Shown: positions 1 to 9,078, numbered from the stretch's first letter. The stretch: 64,000 nucleotides of DNA from Longispora albida DSM 44784 (GCF_000379825.1 NZ_KB903825.1:292583-356582); one strand, 5' to 3'. The notes: generated by a model not told the origin, from the sequence alone. Translations and numbers: made by a program.

Positions 1-464
1 CCCGCCCGGTCGAGCGGGATGAACTCCGCGTAGATCCGGTAGGCCCCGCCGTCGGCTATGGAGACCCGGGTCCGCCAGGTCGTGCCGTCGAAGCCGGGGT
101 GGAGGTGCTGGTAGCCGCTGAGGTCGTCGCGTACCAGGTAAAAATGCAGTTTCTTGGTCTGGACCTCGGCGTAGCCGGTGGCTGGCAGGCCGTCCTGGCC
201 GAGGATCCGGAAGGCGATCTCCTGGTCCGGGCCCCGGCTGGACGGCAGGGTGGCCGCGACCATCCGGTAGCCGTCGTGGCTGTCGGTGAGCCCGTCGCCG
301 TGCGAGGACGACGTGGGCGCGGGGGCCGGGCGGGCGGCGGGAGCCGGGTTCCGGGACCAGAGGTGGACGGCTGTCGCGGCCGTGATCAGGGCGAGCAGGG
401 CGGCGATGGCGTACTGCCACCGCCGCCCAGCCCGCGATCCGGTACCAGGCTCCTGGCTGGTCAG
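1..464 (-). CDS. Partial membrane-anchored extracytoplasmic protein (3' end outside window)
   Basis: About 154 codons are visible. A short Arg-rich N-terminus is followed by one hydrophobic helix (AIAALLALITAATAV), a Pro/Ala/Ser linker, and a beta-rich part with FRILGQDG, YLVRDDLSGYQHLHPGF and GGAYRIYAEF. This looks like the small extracytoplasmic Ig-like proteins often seen beside choice-of-anchor B genes, with a His-containing HLHP motif, but I cannot name a family firmly. The start is not a clear ATG or GTG: the CTG at 464 or ATT at 467 lies just after GGAG and overlaps the stop of the upstream gene, implying translational coupling. It probably works outside the membrane with the neighbouring secreted protein. 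Confidence 0.6.
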   Translation of the reverse strand, partial: MTSQEPGTGSRAGRRWQYAIAALLALITAATAVHLWSRNPAPAARPAPAPTSSSHGDGLTDSHDGYRMVAATLPSSRGPDQEIAFRILGQDGLPATGYAEVQTKKLHFYLVRDDLSGYQHLHPGFDGTTWRTRVSIADGGAYRIYAEFIPLDRA

Positions 465-2104
465 AATTGCATGCTCCAGGAGTCGATCCTGCCGGTGTCC
501 TGGCGGGACGTGTCCTTGACCTGGAGTTTCCACGTGCCGTTCGGGGCCTCCGCCGACAGGTTGACCGGGTAGGTCTTGAGGACGTTGTCCGCGCTGTCGT
601 TGTTCGGGAAGTCCTCCAGCAGATAGACCGTGCCGTCCGGCGCGATCAGGGAGATCACCAGGTCACCCCGGTAGGTGTGCTTGATGTCCACGGCGATCTG
701 GACAGTGCTGACCGTCGTCACGCCCGAGACCGCGATCGAGCTGGTCACCGTGGTCTTGTCGGGGATCGTGACGTCGGTGGTGTTCTGGAAGAACGGGCCG
801 GGTGGGTCCGGGGTCAGGTCCGGCTTGACCAGAACCAGGCCCTGCTCGATACCGCTGATCGCCACGATGCCGCTGGCGAAGAACGGGTAGTTGTTCCACG
901 CGCCGTTGAAGCCCTTGTTGTCGTCGGCGGGGTAGATGTCGAAGTAGGCCACCTCGGACAGGGAGTTCCCCGCGATGCCGGTGATGTCGAGGATGGTCAG
1001 CCCGGCACGGTAGTTCGCCTGGTAGCTGTAGTTCCCGATGATGTACTGGTTGTGGTCCGTCGCCACCGTCCGCGCCGAGCGGTAGATGCCCGTGTTCACC
1101 GGCTGGTCCAGGTTGGACACGTCCCAGATGTACGTGCCGGTACCCGCCGTGTCGGAGTCCAGCTCGTCGTCCATCAGCAGCCGGGCGTGGTCGCCGGTCA
1201 GCCAGCCCTGGTGGGTGTAGCCGGAGGTCGGGTAGCCGGTGCGGGACAGCTGACGCGGTGCGGACTTCGTCGTGACGTCCACAATGGTCAGCGTGTCCTC
1301 GTTGTAGTTGAAGCAGATCTCGTGGTTCGCGTACGTCGTGTCCGGGCCGTGGTAGACCACGCACTGGTTCTCGTGGACGTAGCCGTCGGAGCTGACGCAG
1401 CCGGCGTTGACCGGCGACTTCGGGTTCTGCACGTTGACCATGTGCACGCCGCCGCTGCACGTGTTGGAGCCGACGGCGTAGATGAAGCCCGTGTCCGTGT
1501 TCACCGACAGGGTGTGGGAGTTACCGAAGCCGGTGTAGTGCGCGTCGGTCGTGAACGTCTGCGGCGTGGTGACCGTCCGCAGCCGGGTCAGGTCGAAGAC
1601 CTGCATGCCGTGCGTCGAGATCGAGTCGGCCCCGACGTAGGCGTGGTTGGCGTACACCTTGATGTCCCGCCACGCGCTGCTGGTGCCGTTGTGCGAGGGC
1701 AGGTTGCCGAGGTAGCGCGGGTTGACCGGGTCGGTCACGTCGACGAAGGCCGTGCCGTTGGACCGGCCGACGATCGCGTACTCCTTCTGCGTCGACGGGT
1801 CCGTCCAGCCCCACATGCTGTTGCCGTTGCCGCCGCCGATGCTCGACAGCGGAAGCACGCTGAGCAGGTCGATGTTCCTGCACGGGTAGTTGCCGGCCTT
1901 GCCGGCCACGCAGGGCACGATCGCCCCCGTGATCGGGGCGTCCCGCCAGGCCGGCTGGTGGTCGGCCATGTGCCTGCGGAAGTCCTCCTTGCCCTGCGGC
2001 GAGTCGGGATCGTGGGCTGAGGCCGAGGTGAGGGATGTGATCGAGGCGAGGAACAGGCCGAGGACCGCTGCTGCCAGCCCGGCCTTCCTGGTGAGTCCGC
2101 GCAC
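461..2104 (-). CDS. Secreted choice-of-anchor B family protein with C-terminal P domain
   Basis: A 547-residue exported protein. It has a Sec signal peptide (MRGLTRKAGLAAAVLGLFLA, cleavage near SASA-HD). Residues about 70-430 form a propeller of LVIVP-type repeats, seen as recurring segments such as AFVDVTDPVNPRYLG, VYANHAYVGAD and LTILDITG. The last ~100 residues (TTDVTIPDKT to RIDSWSMQF) match a proprotein-convertase P domain: TYRGDLVISLIAPDGT and GTWKLQVKD are typical. P domains usually accompany secreted proteases, but no protease catalytic domain is present, so it is probably a binding or scaffold protein. It is followed immediately by the partial anchored protein, whose start overlaps this stop codon. 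Confidence 0.85.
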   Translation of the reverse strand: MRGLTRKAGLAAAVLGLFLASITSLTSASAHDPDSPQGKEDFRRHMADHQPAWRDAPITGAIVPCVAGKAGNYPCRNIDLLSVLPLSSIGGGNGNSMWGWTDPSTQKEYAIVGRSNGTAFVDVTDPVNPRYLGNLPSHNGTSSAWRDIKVYANHAYVGADSISTHGMQVFDLTRLRTVTTPQTFTTDAHYTGFGNSHTLSVNTDTGFIYAVGSNTCSGGVHMVNVQNPKSPVNAGCVSSDGYVHENQCVVYHGPDTTYANHEICFNYNEDTLTIVDVTTKSAPRQLSRTGYPTSGYTHQGWLTGDHARLLMDDELDSDTAGTGTYIWDVSNLDQPVNTGIYRSARTVATDHNQYIIGNYSYQANYRAGLTILDITGIAGNSLSEVAYFDIYPADDNKGFNGAWNNYPFFASGIVAISGIEQGLVLVKPDLTPDPPGPFFQNTTDVTIPDKTTVTSSIAVSGVTTVSTVQIAVDIKHTYRGDLVISLIAPDGTVYLLEDFPNNDSADNVLKTYPVNLSAEAPNGTWKLQVKDTSRQDTGRIDSWSMQF

Positions 2105-2230
2105 GGGTGCGCTCCTTTACGTGAGGCGCCTGCTGAGGGGTGACGCCATTCACACGATTCGATTGCCCGAATCGTACGCACGGGTGGAGCGCGAAGGAAC
2201 AAGCACACGGTGCCAAAAGATCGATGAACC

Positions 2231-2638
2231 TCAGGCGAAGAGGACCACGTCGCACTCCGTGGCGTCGGTCATCGCCCACGCCCAGCCGAAGCCGATCCGG
2301 TGCAGGCCCTCGCCGTCCGGCGCGCTGATCTGGATCGTGCGGTTGCCCCAGAGCTCGTCCTGCTGGCTGACGATCAGGTTCTCCCCGTGCCAGTAGACCC
2401 GGATCGGCGAGGCCTGGCCCATCGACCACAGGCCCTGCACCTCACGGACGAGGTGGTCGGCCACGGCCGGGGTCACGTCGAACTCCAGGTCGCCGTACAC
2501 CCCCCGCCCGGCGGGACGCCCGGCGAACCCGGCGCGGAACCGGCACAGCCCGCCGGCGACGTACCCGAGGAACGGGGCGGAGAACACCGGCTGCCATGCC
2601 GCGCGTGGCCTGACCACCGCGAGGTTGGGACTGGTCAT
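2231..2638 (-). CDS. Hypothetical protein, 135 aa
   Basis: I do not recognise this family. The chosen ATG at 2638 follows GGGAGCAGGAGACG; the frame stays open upstream but that stretch reads as non-coding Arg/Pro-rich sequence. The product is a soluble alpha/beta protein with no signal peptide, rich in aromatics in the C-terminal half (VYWHGENLIV, DELWGNRTIQ, GFGWAWAMTD). It lies between the two-component pair and the anchor-B gene on the same strand, with a gap of over 120 bp on each side, so it is probably transcribed alone. Confidence 0.6.
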   Translation of the reverse strand: MTSPNLAVVRPRAAWQPVFSAPFLGYVAGGLCRFRAGFAGRPAGRGVYGDLEFDVTPAVADHLVREVQGLWSMGQASPIRVYWHGENLIVSQQDELWGNRTIQISAPDGEGLHRIGFGWAWAMTDATECDVVLFA

Positions 2639-2856
2639 CGTCTCCTGCTCCCTTCGTGGAGGCCGGCCGGGGACCGACTGCCCCCGAGGCTCGGTCGGGG
2701 CCGCCGGCCGGCAAGTCGCCCGCCGGCGCGGCCTGGACGGCGAGCGCGCCCGGCGGGGACCCCAGAAGAGTCGCAAATGCGAGGGATGCCGGACATCTGC
2801 CCGCAGGTGGAACCCGGACCGGTCCCGGCTCTACCCGTGGGTGGACGACAACGCGG

Positions 2857-3633
2857 CTAGTGACTCGAGCCCGGGACGACGAGGCGGGCCTCGTAGGCAG
2901 CGACGACGGCCTGGGCCCTCGACAGCAGGCCCAGCTTGGCCATGATCCGGTTGACGTGCGTCTTCACGGTGCCCTCGGAGACCACGAGCTTCGCGGCGAT
3001 CTCCGTGTTGCCCAGTCCCCGGGCGATCAGGGTGAGCACGTCCAGCTCACGCGGGGTCAGCGCGGCCAGGTCACGGGCCTCCGACGCCGGGACGTGCGCC
3101 ATCGCCAGGTCGGAGATCAGCCGCCGGGTCACAGACGGGGCCAGCAGCGCCTCGCCAGCCGCGATGACCCGCACCGCCCGGATCAGCTCCTCCGGCGGGG
3201 TGTCCTTCAGCAGGAAACCGGATGCTCCGGCACGAAGTGCCGCATACACCAGCTCGTCGGCGTCGAAGGTCGTCAAGATCAAGACCTGGGTTGTACCGGC
3301 GACCCGCCGCGTCGCCTCGATCCCGTCCATCCGGGGCATCCGGATGTCCATCAGCACGACGTCCGGCGCGTGTTCGGCGACCGCCGCCACCGCCTCGGCC
3401 CCGTCGGCGCACTCCGCAGCCACCTCGAAGCCGGGCTGCGCGGCCAGCAGCGCGCCGAACCCGGCCCGGACCAGCACCTGGTCATCGGCGAGCACGATCC
3501 GGATCGGCCCGGCGGGCCGCTCACGCTCGCCGACCGGCTCGCCAGGGTCGGCCCTCGTCGCGGGCCCGGTGCCTGCAGGTGGCCTGGGCTCGGCAGGGTC
3601 GCGGCGGCCCGGCTCGCCGGGGGCGGTGGTCAT
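2857..3633 (-). CDS. NarL/FixJ-type response regulator with LuxR HTH
   Basis: A DNA-binding response regulator of 258 residues. The receiver domain (about 43-160) has the acidic pair D50/D51, phosphoacceptor D96 (VVLMDIRMP) and K143 (FLLKD). The C-terminal LuxR helix-turn-helix (about 188-245) carries LTPRELDVLTLIARG and VSEGTVKTHVNRI. Its first ~40 residues are a Pro/Gly-rich extension not usual for the family, so the real start could be a little downstream. The start overlaps the stop of the upstream histidine kinase (ATGA), which makes them a cognate pair. The target genes are not evident. Confidence 0.93.
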   Translation of the reverse strand: MTTAPGEPGRRDPAEPRPPAGTGPATRADPGEPVGERERPAGPIRIVLADDQVLVRAGFGALLAAQPGFEVAAECADGAEAVAAVAEHAPDVVLMDIRMPRMDGIEATRRVAGTTQVLILTTFDADELVYAALRAGASGFLLKDTPPEELIRAVRVIAAGEALLAPSVTRRLISDLAMAHVPASEARDLAALTPRELDVLTLIARGLGNTEIAAKLVVSEGTVKTHVNRIMAKLGLLSRAQAVVAAYEARLVVPGSSH

Positions 3634-4751
3634 CGGGGCTCCGGGTACGGCAGGCTCGCGACGACCAGGTACCCGCCGCCCGGAGCCGGCCCGGCCCGCA
3701 TGCTGCCGCCGAGCAGCGCCGCCCGTTCGCGCATGCCGGTGAGCCCGTGCCCGGTACCGGGGCCGGAGCCGTGACCGTTGGGCCCGGTGCCGTAGTCGCG
3801 GATGCGCAGGTCGAGCCGGTCGGGCAGGTACACGATGCTGACCTCGGCCTCAGCGGTGCCGGCGTGCTTCACCACGTTTGTCAGTGCCTCCTGGACGATC
3901 CGGTACGCGGCCAGTTCCAGCCCCGTGTCGAGCCGCTCCTGTTCCCCGCTGACCCGGGGAGCGACGGCCAGTCCGGCCTGGCCGAGCCGGCTCACCAGGG
4001 ACGGCAGGTCGGCCAGGGTCGGCTGCGGGGTGGTCTCGGAGCCGTCGGAGCTGCGCAGCGCGCGGAGCAGGTGCCGCATCTGGGCCAGGGAGTCCCGGCT
4101 GGTCTCCTCAATGACGGTCAGGCTCTCCCGGATGTCGGACGGGCCCTCGGGCAGCAGGGCCCGGGCGACCCCGGCCCGGACCGCGATGACGCTGATGCCG
4201 TGGGCGACCACGTCGTGGAGCTCCCTGGCGATCCGGGCCCGGTCCACGGTGACAGCCTCGGCGGCGAGCTGGGCCCTGGCCTCGCCGAGCAGGCCGATGG
4301 TGTGGTTGAGCTCCTGCTGCCGTTGCCGGGACTGCTGCGCGAGGAAGCCGATCGCCGCCGCCCCGGGGATCGCCAGCGAATCCGGCGTGAACAAGTCAAT
4401 GATCTTGACACCGCCGAAGGCGACCGCGCAGACCGGCCAGGCCAGGGCCACGAACATCCCGATCAGTGCCCAGCGCCGGCCGTACCGCGAGGCCACCGTG
4501 TACAGCGCGAGCAGCGCCGCCACGCCCGGTACCGACTTCGCGTGATCCGCGAAGATCAACGCGATCATGGCCGCGGTGACGAGGACCAGGACCGTCCGGG
4601 GGTAGGCGCGCCGGACGGCGATCGGGAGGGTGGCCAGCCCGACCAGCACGAAGTCTCGCGGCGTCACGTGACCGGAGAGGAACACCAGGCTCAGCGCGAA
4701 GAGCGCCGCCGCGATCACCGCGTCGGGTACCCAGCCGCGAAACCGGCCCAC
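3630..4751 (-). CDS. HisKA_3 sensor histidine kinase
   Basis: A membrane sensor kinase partnering the downstream LuxR regulator. I place the start at GTG 4751 because it follows GGGGGTGATC, a good extended Shine-Dalgarno match; this gives 373 residues. Four to five hydrophobic segments occupy roughly residues 8-140. The HisKA_3 dimerisation box ARELHDVVAHG contains the phosphoacceptor histidine at about residue 179. The ATPase domain shows EALTNVVKHAG (N box) and GHGLTGMRERAALLGG (G box). There is no extracellular sensing domain, so the signal is probably sensed in or at the membrane, as in DesK/LiaS-like kinases. Confidence 0.92.
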   Translation of the reverse strand: MGRFRGWVPDAVIAAALFALSLVFLSGHVTPRDFVLVGLATLPIAVRRAYPRTVLVLVTAAMIALIFADHAKSVPGVAALLALYTVASRYGRRWALIGMFVALAWPVCAVAFGGVKIIDLFTPDSLAIPGAAAIGFLAQQSRQRQQELNHTIGLLGEARAQLAAEAVTVDRARIARELHDVVAHGISVIAVRAGVARALLPEGPSDIRESLTVIEETSRDSLAQMRHLLRALRSSDGSETTPQPTLADLPSLVSRLGQAGLAVAPRVSGEQERLDTGLELAAYRIVQEALTNVVKHAGTAEAEVSIVYLPDRLDLRIRDYGTGPNGHGSGPGTGHGLTGMRERAALLGGSMRAGPAPGGGYLVVASLPYPEPR

Positions 4752-4978
4752 GCGATCACCCCCGGCAGTCCCCGCGCCGCCGCGCTCCTTCCGGCAAGGT
4801 AACGCACATCGGGGTGCCCGCACCGGGGTTCTGCCGAAGCGGCCCCGTGCGGGTAGCTGATCAGCTCGGGCGGCCACCTCCGCACGTATCGACAGCTGAC
4901 TGTGTTTGGCATGCGCTGGCCATTGTTCCGGGCCGCCGGGTGCGGTGCACTGTACGTCCACTCAGGAAGGAGTACATT

Positions 4979-5221
4979 ATGCGTCGCATATTACTGACGC
5001 TGGCGGTCGCGGCCACCACGGCCGGGGCCGTGGTGGTCCCGGGCAGCCCGGCCCAGGCCGGCGCCTGCCACTGGGACTACTACTGCGACACCGTCTACTA
5101 CTCGGACGCCGCCCACACCAGGGACGTCGGAGGCAAGCGCGAGCACTGCGGCGGCGTACTGGTCGAGACCTGGGGCATCCGCACCGGGTACTGGGACCGG
5201 ATCGTCACGCCCTGCGCATAG
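4979..5221 (+). CDS. Small secreted DUF6289-like peptide
   Basis: This gene encodes an 80-residue exported protein. A strong ribosome site (AGGAAGGAG) lies six bases before the ATG at 4979. The signal peptide (RRILLTLAVAATTAGAVVV, cleavage at AQA-GA) leaves a mature peptide of about 50 residues with four cysteines (ACHW, YYCD, EHCGG, TPCA), probably two disulfides. The YYSDAAHTRDVGG motif followed by C and a WG...T segment resembles the DUF6289 family of small actinobacterial secreted proteins, whose function is unknown. It is monocistronic, divergent from the histidine kinase gene and followed by a hairpin terminator. Confidence 0.8.
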   Translation: MRRILLTLAVAATTAGAVVVPGSPAQAGACHWDYYCDTVYYSDAAHTRDVGGKREHCGGVLVETWGIRTGYWDRIVTPCA

Positions 5222-5232
5222 ATACGGATCGG

Positions 5233-5255
5233 GGGCCGTCCCGTGAGGACGGCCC
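5233..5255 (+). terminator. Hairpin terminator after the DUF6289-like gene
   Basis: Perfect 9-bp stem GGGCCGTCC / GGACGGCCC with a 5-base loop, starting 12 bases after the stop codon. There is no T-tract, as is common for actinobacterial terminators. Confidence 0.7.
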
Positions 5256-5323
5256 TGCTCACAGCCCCCCAGTCAAGCCCTGCGACACTTCCCGTTCACC
5301 AAAATTGATCTTGGGGAGTGCGC

Positions 5324-7789
5324 ATGCGAAGAACGATCATGGCGATCGGGACGGCGGTGGCGCTGCTGCTGCCCCCCGTTCCCGTCCACGCGAGGGTGGT
5401 CGTGCCCAGCGGCTCGCTGGAGGTGGTGTTCAACCACCCGGGCCTGGACGAGGCCGCCGACAGCGCGATCGAGGACAAGCTCGACACGCTGATCAGGTCC
5501 ACGAAGGCCGGCGGCACGATCCACGCGTCCTTCTACCACACCTACAGCAGCACGAAGAACCAGAGCGCGCTCAAGTACGCCGCCGAGAAGGGGGTGTCCG
5601 TCAGGATCGTGGCTGAGGTGTGCGAGGACACCGACCCGTGCGTGGCGGACGCCACCATCGAGTCGACCCTCCAGGCTCTCGACGCCCTCCCCGGCTTCAC
5701 CGTCGAGAAGTGCCGGGCGACGTGCAACGCCACCGCCTACGCCGGCAAGGGCATCAACCACAACAAGTTCTTCACGTTCAGCGCGCTGGACGACGGCCGC
5801 CGCAACGTCGTGGCCAGCGGCTCGGCCAACCTCAACGTCCACCAGCGCAAGCTGGACAACAACTTCGTGATCAGTTACGACGACCTGGCGAGCTACACGG
5901 GCTTCGTGAACTACTGGAACCTGATGAGCGGCCACGCCGCCACGCCGGCCAACGTCTCGAAGCCCATCACCGGGGCCGGAGGCAAGCTCACGACGTTCTT
6001 CTCGCCACGGGATCCCGACGCCGACGCCGCATACATCGCCGCTCACTTCACCACGCCGAACACCGACCTGATCGCGGCGTTCATCAACGACCTGAACTGT
6101 GACGCGCCCGATGGCGGCTCGATCCGGACGATCAGCGCCACGTGGAAGGACAACCGGCCGGAGATCACCGCTGCGCTCACCGGCCAGGCCAAGGCCGGCT
6201 GCTCGGTGGAGGCGATGACCGACGAGTCCGTCACCGCCGTGGCCGAGCCGCTGGCCGAGGGCGACGTGTCCTTCTACGGCCTGCGGGCCGGCGGCTGCCG
6301 CACCAGCGCCTACCCGGTCGCGCAGAACAGCTGCGCCGGGGCGGGCGGCACGACGCACGACAAGTACACGCTGGTCCAGGGCACGTCGCGCAAGACGGGC
6401 GAGGCGGTCAAACTGGTCTACTCCGGCTCGCAGAACTACACGCGCGGCGCGATGACCGTCAACAACGAGGTCGTGCAGCGCATCGACGACTCCGCGATCT
6501 ACGACGCCTTCCTCGCCGACTACAACCGGCAGAAGACGAAGGCGATCAAGCTCGTGCCGGACAAGTACAAGGATGCCAGCTTCAGCACCGTGAACTCCCG
6601 CGACGCCGGTTCGCAGGACCACCCGGCGATCGCGGTGAACGACGCCGGGCACAGGGCCGTCGCCTGGGCCGACACAGCGAACCCGGTCGCCGTGCCCTCC
6701 GGGCGCCACGGCGCGATCTGGCTGCGGCTCTACGGCTACGGCCCTGGCCCGCTGGAGGTGCAGGTACAGGCTGGCGGCCTGAGCGACTACGACTACCGTG
6801 ACCCGCAGGCCGGCCTGGACGCGGCAGGCAATGTCGTGGTGGTCTGGCAGGACGACGAGGACGGCAACGGGCACTACGACATCGCCATGCGCCGCGTCGA
6901 CACCACCGGCCGGCTGCTCGGCACCAAGATCCGGGTGAACGCCGACAACACCGGCCAGCAGACCGCTCCAGCCCTCGCGGTCAGCGCCTCGGGCGAGCAC
7001 GTCGTCACGTGGACCGACGAGCACGTGGCCGGAGAGCCCCAGATCCGGGCCGCCCGGTACACCGCTGCGGGCGTCAAGACGAGCGAGGCGCAGGTCAACG
7101 GCACCTCGACCGGCACGCACACCGGCTCCAGCGTGGCTCTCGACGCCCAGGGCGGGGCCGTCGTCGTGTGGCGCGACGACTCGGACGGCAACAACAGCGG
7201 CCAGATCCTGGGCAAGGGCCTGAACCGCGACGGCACGCTCCGGTTCACCGAGCGGACGATCAACGCGATCGCGACGGGTGACCAGGCGGAGCCCGCCGTG
7301 GACTCCACCCCGGCTGGCGAGTTCGTCGTGGTGTGGCAGGACTTCGAGGTCGCGGCCGAGCCCCGGGTGTACGCGCGGGCCTTCGACTCCCAGGGCACGC
7401 CCCGGTTCACCGACCTGCCGGTGTCGACGTACGCCGAGGGCACGACGGTCAGGCAGCCGCGCGAGAAGGACGCGTCTGGCACGCTGCGGGTCGGCAACCA
7501 GTACGCCCCGGACGTCGCGGTGGATGACGCCGGCAGGTTCGTGGTGGTGCTGGAGGAGTCGACGCCGTTCCACTCGGGGCGTGACGTGTTCGCCCGGGGC
7601 TTCGACGCCGCAGGGCTCACGGCCGGCCGGTTCCCGGAGTACCGGATGAATCCCCAGACCACGCACGACCAGACGACGCCGGTGGTCGCGATGACCGGCA
7701 CCGGCACGTTCGCACTGGCCTACTGTGACGATCCAGACGGCAACGGCGGGACGCAGCTGCGCCTGCGGGCCGGCTTCACGATCTCCTGA
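5324..7789 (+). CDS. Secreted phospholipase D-like protein with C-terminal propeller-like repeats
   Basis: An 821-residue secreted protein. ATG 5324 follows GGGGAG by five bases; a signal peptide ends at VHA-RV. Residues about 20-400 form a phospholipase D superfamily domain with two half-sites: HNKFFTFSALDD plus GSANLN, and HDKYTLVQG plus YSGSQNYTRGA. These are the H-x-K and GS/N parts of the duplicated HKD motif, although the distal Asp is displaced in the first and not visible in the second. Residues ~420-821 contain at least seven repeats of the type DAxGxxVVxWxDD (for example AAGNVVVVWQDDEDGNG and AGEFVVVWQDF), suggesting a beta-propeller. It may hydrolyse phosphodiesters outside the cell; the substrate is unknown. 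Confidence 0.85.
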   Translation: MRRTIMAIGTAVALLLPPVPVHARVVVPSGSLEVVFNHPGLDEAADSAIEDKLDTLIRSTKAGGTIHASFYHTYSSTKNQSALKYAAEKGVSVRIVAEVCEDTDPCVADATIESTLQALDALPGFTVEKCRATCNATAYAGKGINHNKFFTFSALDDGRRNVVASGSANLNVHQRKLDNNFVISYDDLASYTGFVNYWNLMSGHAATPANVSKPITGAGGKLTTFFSPRDPDADAAYIAAHFTTPNTDLIAAFINDLNCDAPDGGSIRTISATWKDNRPEITAALTGQAKAGCSVEAMTDESVTAVAEPLAEGDVSFYGLRAGGCRTSAYPVAQNSCAGAGGTTHDKYTLVQGTSRKTGEAVKLVYSGSQNYTRGAMTVNNEVVQRIDDSAIYDAFLADYNRQKTKAIKLVPDKYKDASFSTVNSRDAGSQDHPAIAVNDAGHRAVAWADTANPVAVPSGRHGAIWLRLYGYGPGPLEVQVQAGGLSDYDYRDPQAGLDAAGNVVVVWQDDEDGNGHYDIAMRRVDTTGRLLGTKIRVNADNTGQQTAPALAVSASGEHVVTWTDEHVAGEPQIRAARYTAAGVKTSEAQVNGTSTGTHTGSSVALDAQGGAVVVWRDDSDGNNSGQILGKGLNRDGTLRFTERTINAIATGDQAEPAVDSTPAGEFVVVWQDFEVAAEPRVYARAFDSQGTPRFTDLPVSTYAEGTTVRQPREKDASGTLRVGNQYAPDVAVDDAGRFVVVLEESTPFHSGRDVFARGFDAAGLTAGRFPEYRMNPQTTHDQTTPVVAMTGTGTFALAYCDDPDGNGGTQLRLRAGFTIS

Positions 7790-7820
7790 ACGACACGAGC
7801 GGCGAGCGCCGTTCACATTC

Positions 7821-7851
7821 TGGGAGGCCGCGCGCGTCCGGCGGCCTCCCA
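7821..7851 (+). terminator. Hairpin terminator after the phospholipase D-like gene
   Basis: Perfect 11-bp stem TGGGAGGCCGC / GCGGCCTCCCA with a 9-base loop, 31 bases after the stop codon and just upstream of hisG. Confidence 0.75.
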
Positions 7852-7875
7852 GGTCACCCGTGGAATACTCCCCTG

Positions 7876-8730
7876 GTGACTGCGCTGCGGATCGCCATCC
7901 CGAACAAAGGTTCCCTGTCAGACCCCGCCTCCGCCATGCTCGCCGAGGCCGGCTACCGCCAGCGCACCCATATGAAGGAACTCGTGGTCGCCGACCGGGC
8001 GAACAATGTCGAGTTCTTCTTCCTCCGGCCCAAGGACATCGCGATCTACGTCGGCTCCGGCCGGCTCGACGCCGGGATCACCGGCCGGGATCTGCTGGTC
8101 GACTCCGGGGCAGAGGCCGACGAGCTGCTGAGCCTGGGCTTCGGGCACTCGACGTTCCGGTTCGCCGCCAGGCCGGGCACGGCATCCAGCGTCGCCGACC
8201 TCGGCGGCAAGACCGTGGCGACCGCCTACCAGGGCGTCGTCACCCGCCACCTCGCCGAGCACGGCGTGTCCGCGAGCGTCGTCCGGCTGGACGGTGCGGT
8301 GGAGACCGCGATCCAGCTCGGCGTGGCCGACGTGATCGCCGACGTGGTGGAGACCGGCGCGACGCTGGCCAGCGCGGGCCTGGCGACCTTCGGCGAGCCC
8401 ATCCTCCAGTCGGAGGCCGTCGTGATCCGGGGTGCCGGGCGGGACCCGGAGCAGCCCCAGATCGAGCAGTTCCTGCGGCGGCTGCAGGGCGTGCTGGTGG
8501 CCCGGGAGTACGTGATGATGGACTACGACATCCGGATCGCCGATGTCGGCAAGGCCATCGCCCTGACCCCGGGCCTGGAGTCCCCGACCGTCTCCCCCCT
8601 GCACACCGAGGGCTGGGTCGCGGTGCGGGCGATGGTGCCGACCGCCGGGGCGCAGCAGGTCATGGACGAGCTGTGGGAGGTCGGCGCGCGGGCGATCCTG
8701 ACCACCCAGATCCACTCCTGCCGTTTGTAG
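7876..8730 (+). CDS. hisG: ATP phosphoribosyltransferase (histidine biosynthesis, first step)
   Basis: This enzyme joins ATP and PRPP to give phosphoribosyl-ATP, the committed and feedback-inhibited step of histidine synthesis. The 284-residue length is the long hexameric form: the catalytic region starts ALRIAIPNKGSLS and includes the PRPP-binding loop region IADVVETGATLASAGL, and a C-terminal ACT-like regulatory domain (about 210-284) includes SPLHTEGWVAVRAMV. GTG 7876 has no Shine-Dalgarno sequence just upstream, so the message may be leaderless. hisE, the usual actinobacterial upstream neighbour, is absent here. It converges with no gap on the YiaAB-type gene. Confidence 0.95.
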   Translation: MTALRIAIPNKGSLSDPASAMLAEAGYRQRTHMKELVVADRANNVEFFFLRPKDIAIYVGSGRLDAGITGRDLLVDSGAEADELLSLGFGHSTFRFAARPGTASSVADLGGKTVATAYQGVVTRHLAEHGVSASVVRLDGAVETAIQLGVADVIADVVETGATLASAGLATFGEPILQSEAVVIRGAGRDPEQPQIEQFLRRLQGVLVAREYVMMDYDIRIADVGKAIALTPGLESPTVSPLHTEGWVAVRAMVPTAGAQQVMDELWEVGARAILTTQIHSCRL

Positions 8731-8994
8731 TCACTGCGTGTTGTGCTGACGGGGCGTGGCGAGCATCTTGGCGAGCCGCGCCTGGTCGGCCGGGCTGATC
8801 ACGTCGCTCTCCTGCTTGTCGCGGATCGTCTTGGCGAGGGTGAAGGCCGACGTGACCACGAAGAGCAGGCCGATGGCGAGGAAGCCGCGGACCCACGGCC
8901 CGACCGGCAGGTACACGATCCCGATGACCATCGCGCCCAGCGAGGTCGCGAAGGCGAGGATCGACTGGACGTAGAAGGCCGTGGTGTTCTTCAT
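8731..8994 (-). CDS. YiaA/YiaB two-helix domain membrane protein
   Basis: An 87-residue inner-membrane protein with two hydrophobic helices (about 8-32 and 36-58) separated by a short turn (LPVGPWVRGF), followed by a charged cytoplasmic tail (KTIRDKQESDV). This arrangement and the sequence fit the YiaAB two-helix family, whose role is not established. It is monocistronic; its upstream region holds a palindrome that may regulate it. Its stop abuts that of hisG on the opposite strand. Confidence 0.85.
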   Translation of the reverse strand: MKNTTAFYVQSILAFATSLGAMVIGIVYLPVGPWVRGFLAIGLLFVVTSAFTLAKTIRDKQESDVISPADQARLAKMLATPRQHNTQ

Positions 8995-9029
8995 GCCTTC
9001 GAGTCTCGGCGGTGCGGGCCGGGCGGTCC

Positions 9030-9045
9030 TGAGTACGCATACTCA
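9030..9045. promoter_or_regulatory. Palindrome TGAGTACGCATACTCA upstream of the YiaAB gene
   Basis: Two perfect 6-base arms (TGAGTA / TACTCA) around CGCA, 36 bases upstream of the YiaAB start. The size and symmetry suit a dimeric regulator; which one is unknown. Together with the site at 9079, it is the most structured sequence in the 302-base gene-free stretch 8995-9296, which otherwise shows only a small ACTAC/GTAGT hairpin (9117-9131). Confidence 0.45.
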
Positions 9046-9078
9046 ACACCGGTGCCGGGGTACCTATGCTCCGGCATC

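Noticed and set aside
2857..3633. Response regulator considered as the missing KdpE
   Set aside because: It has a LuxR-type HTH and overlaps its own HisKA_3 kinase gene; KdpE is OmpR type.
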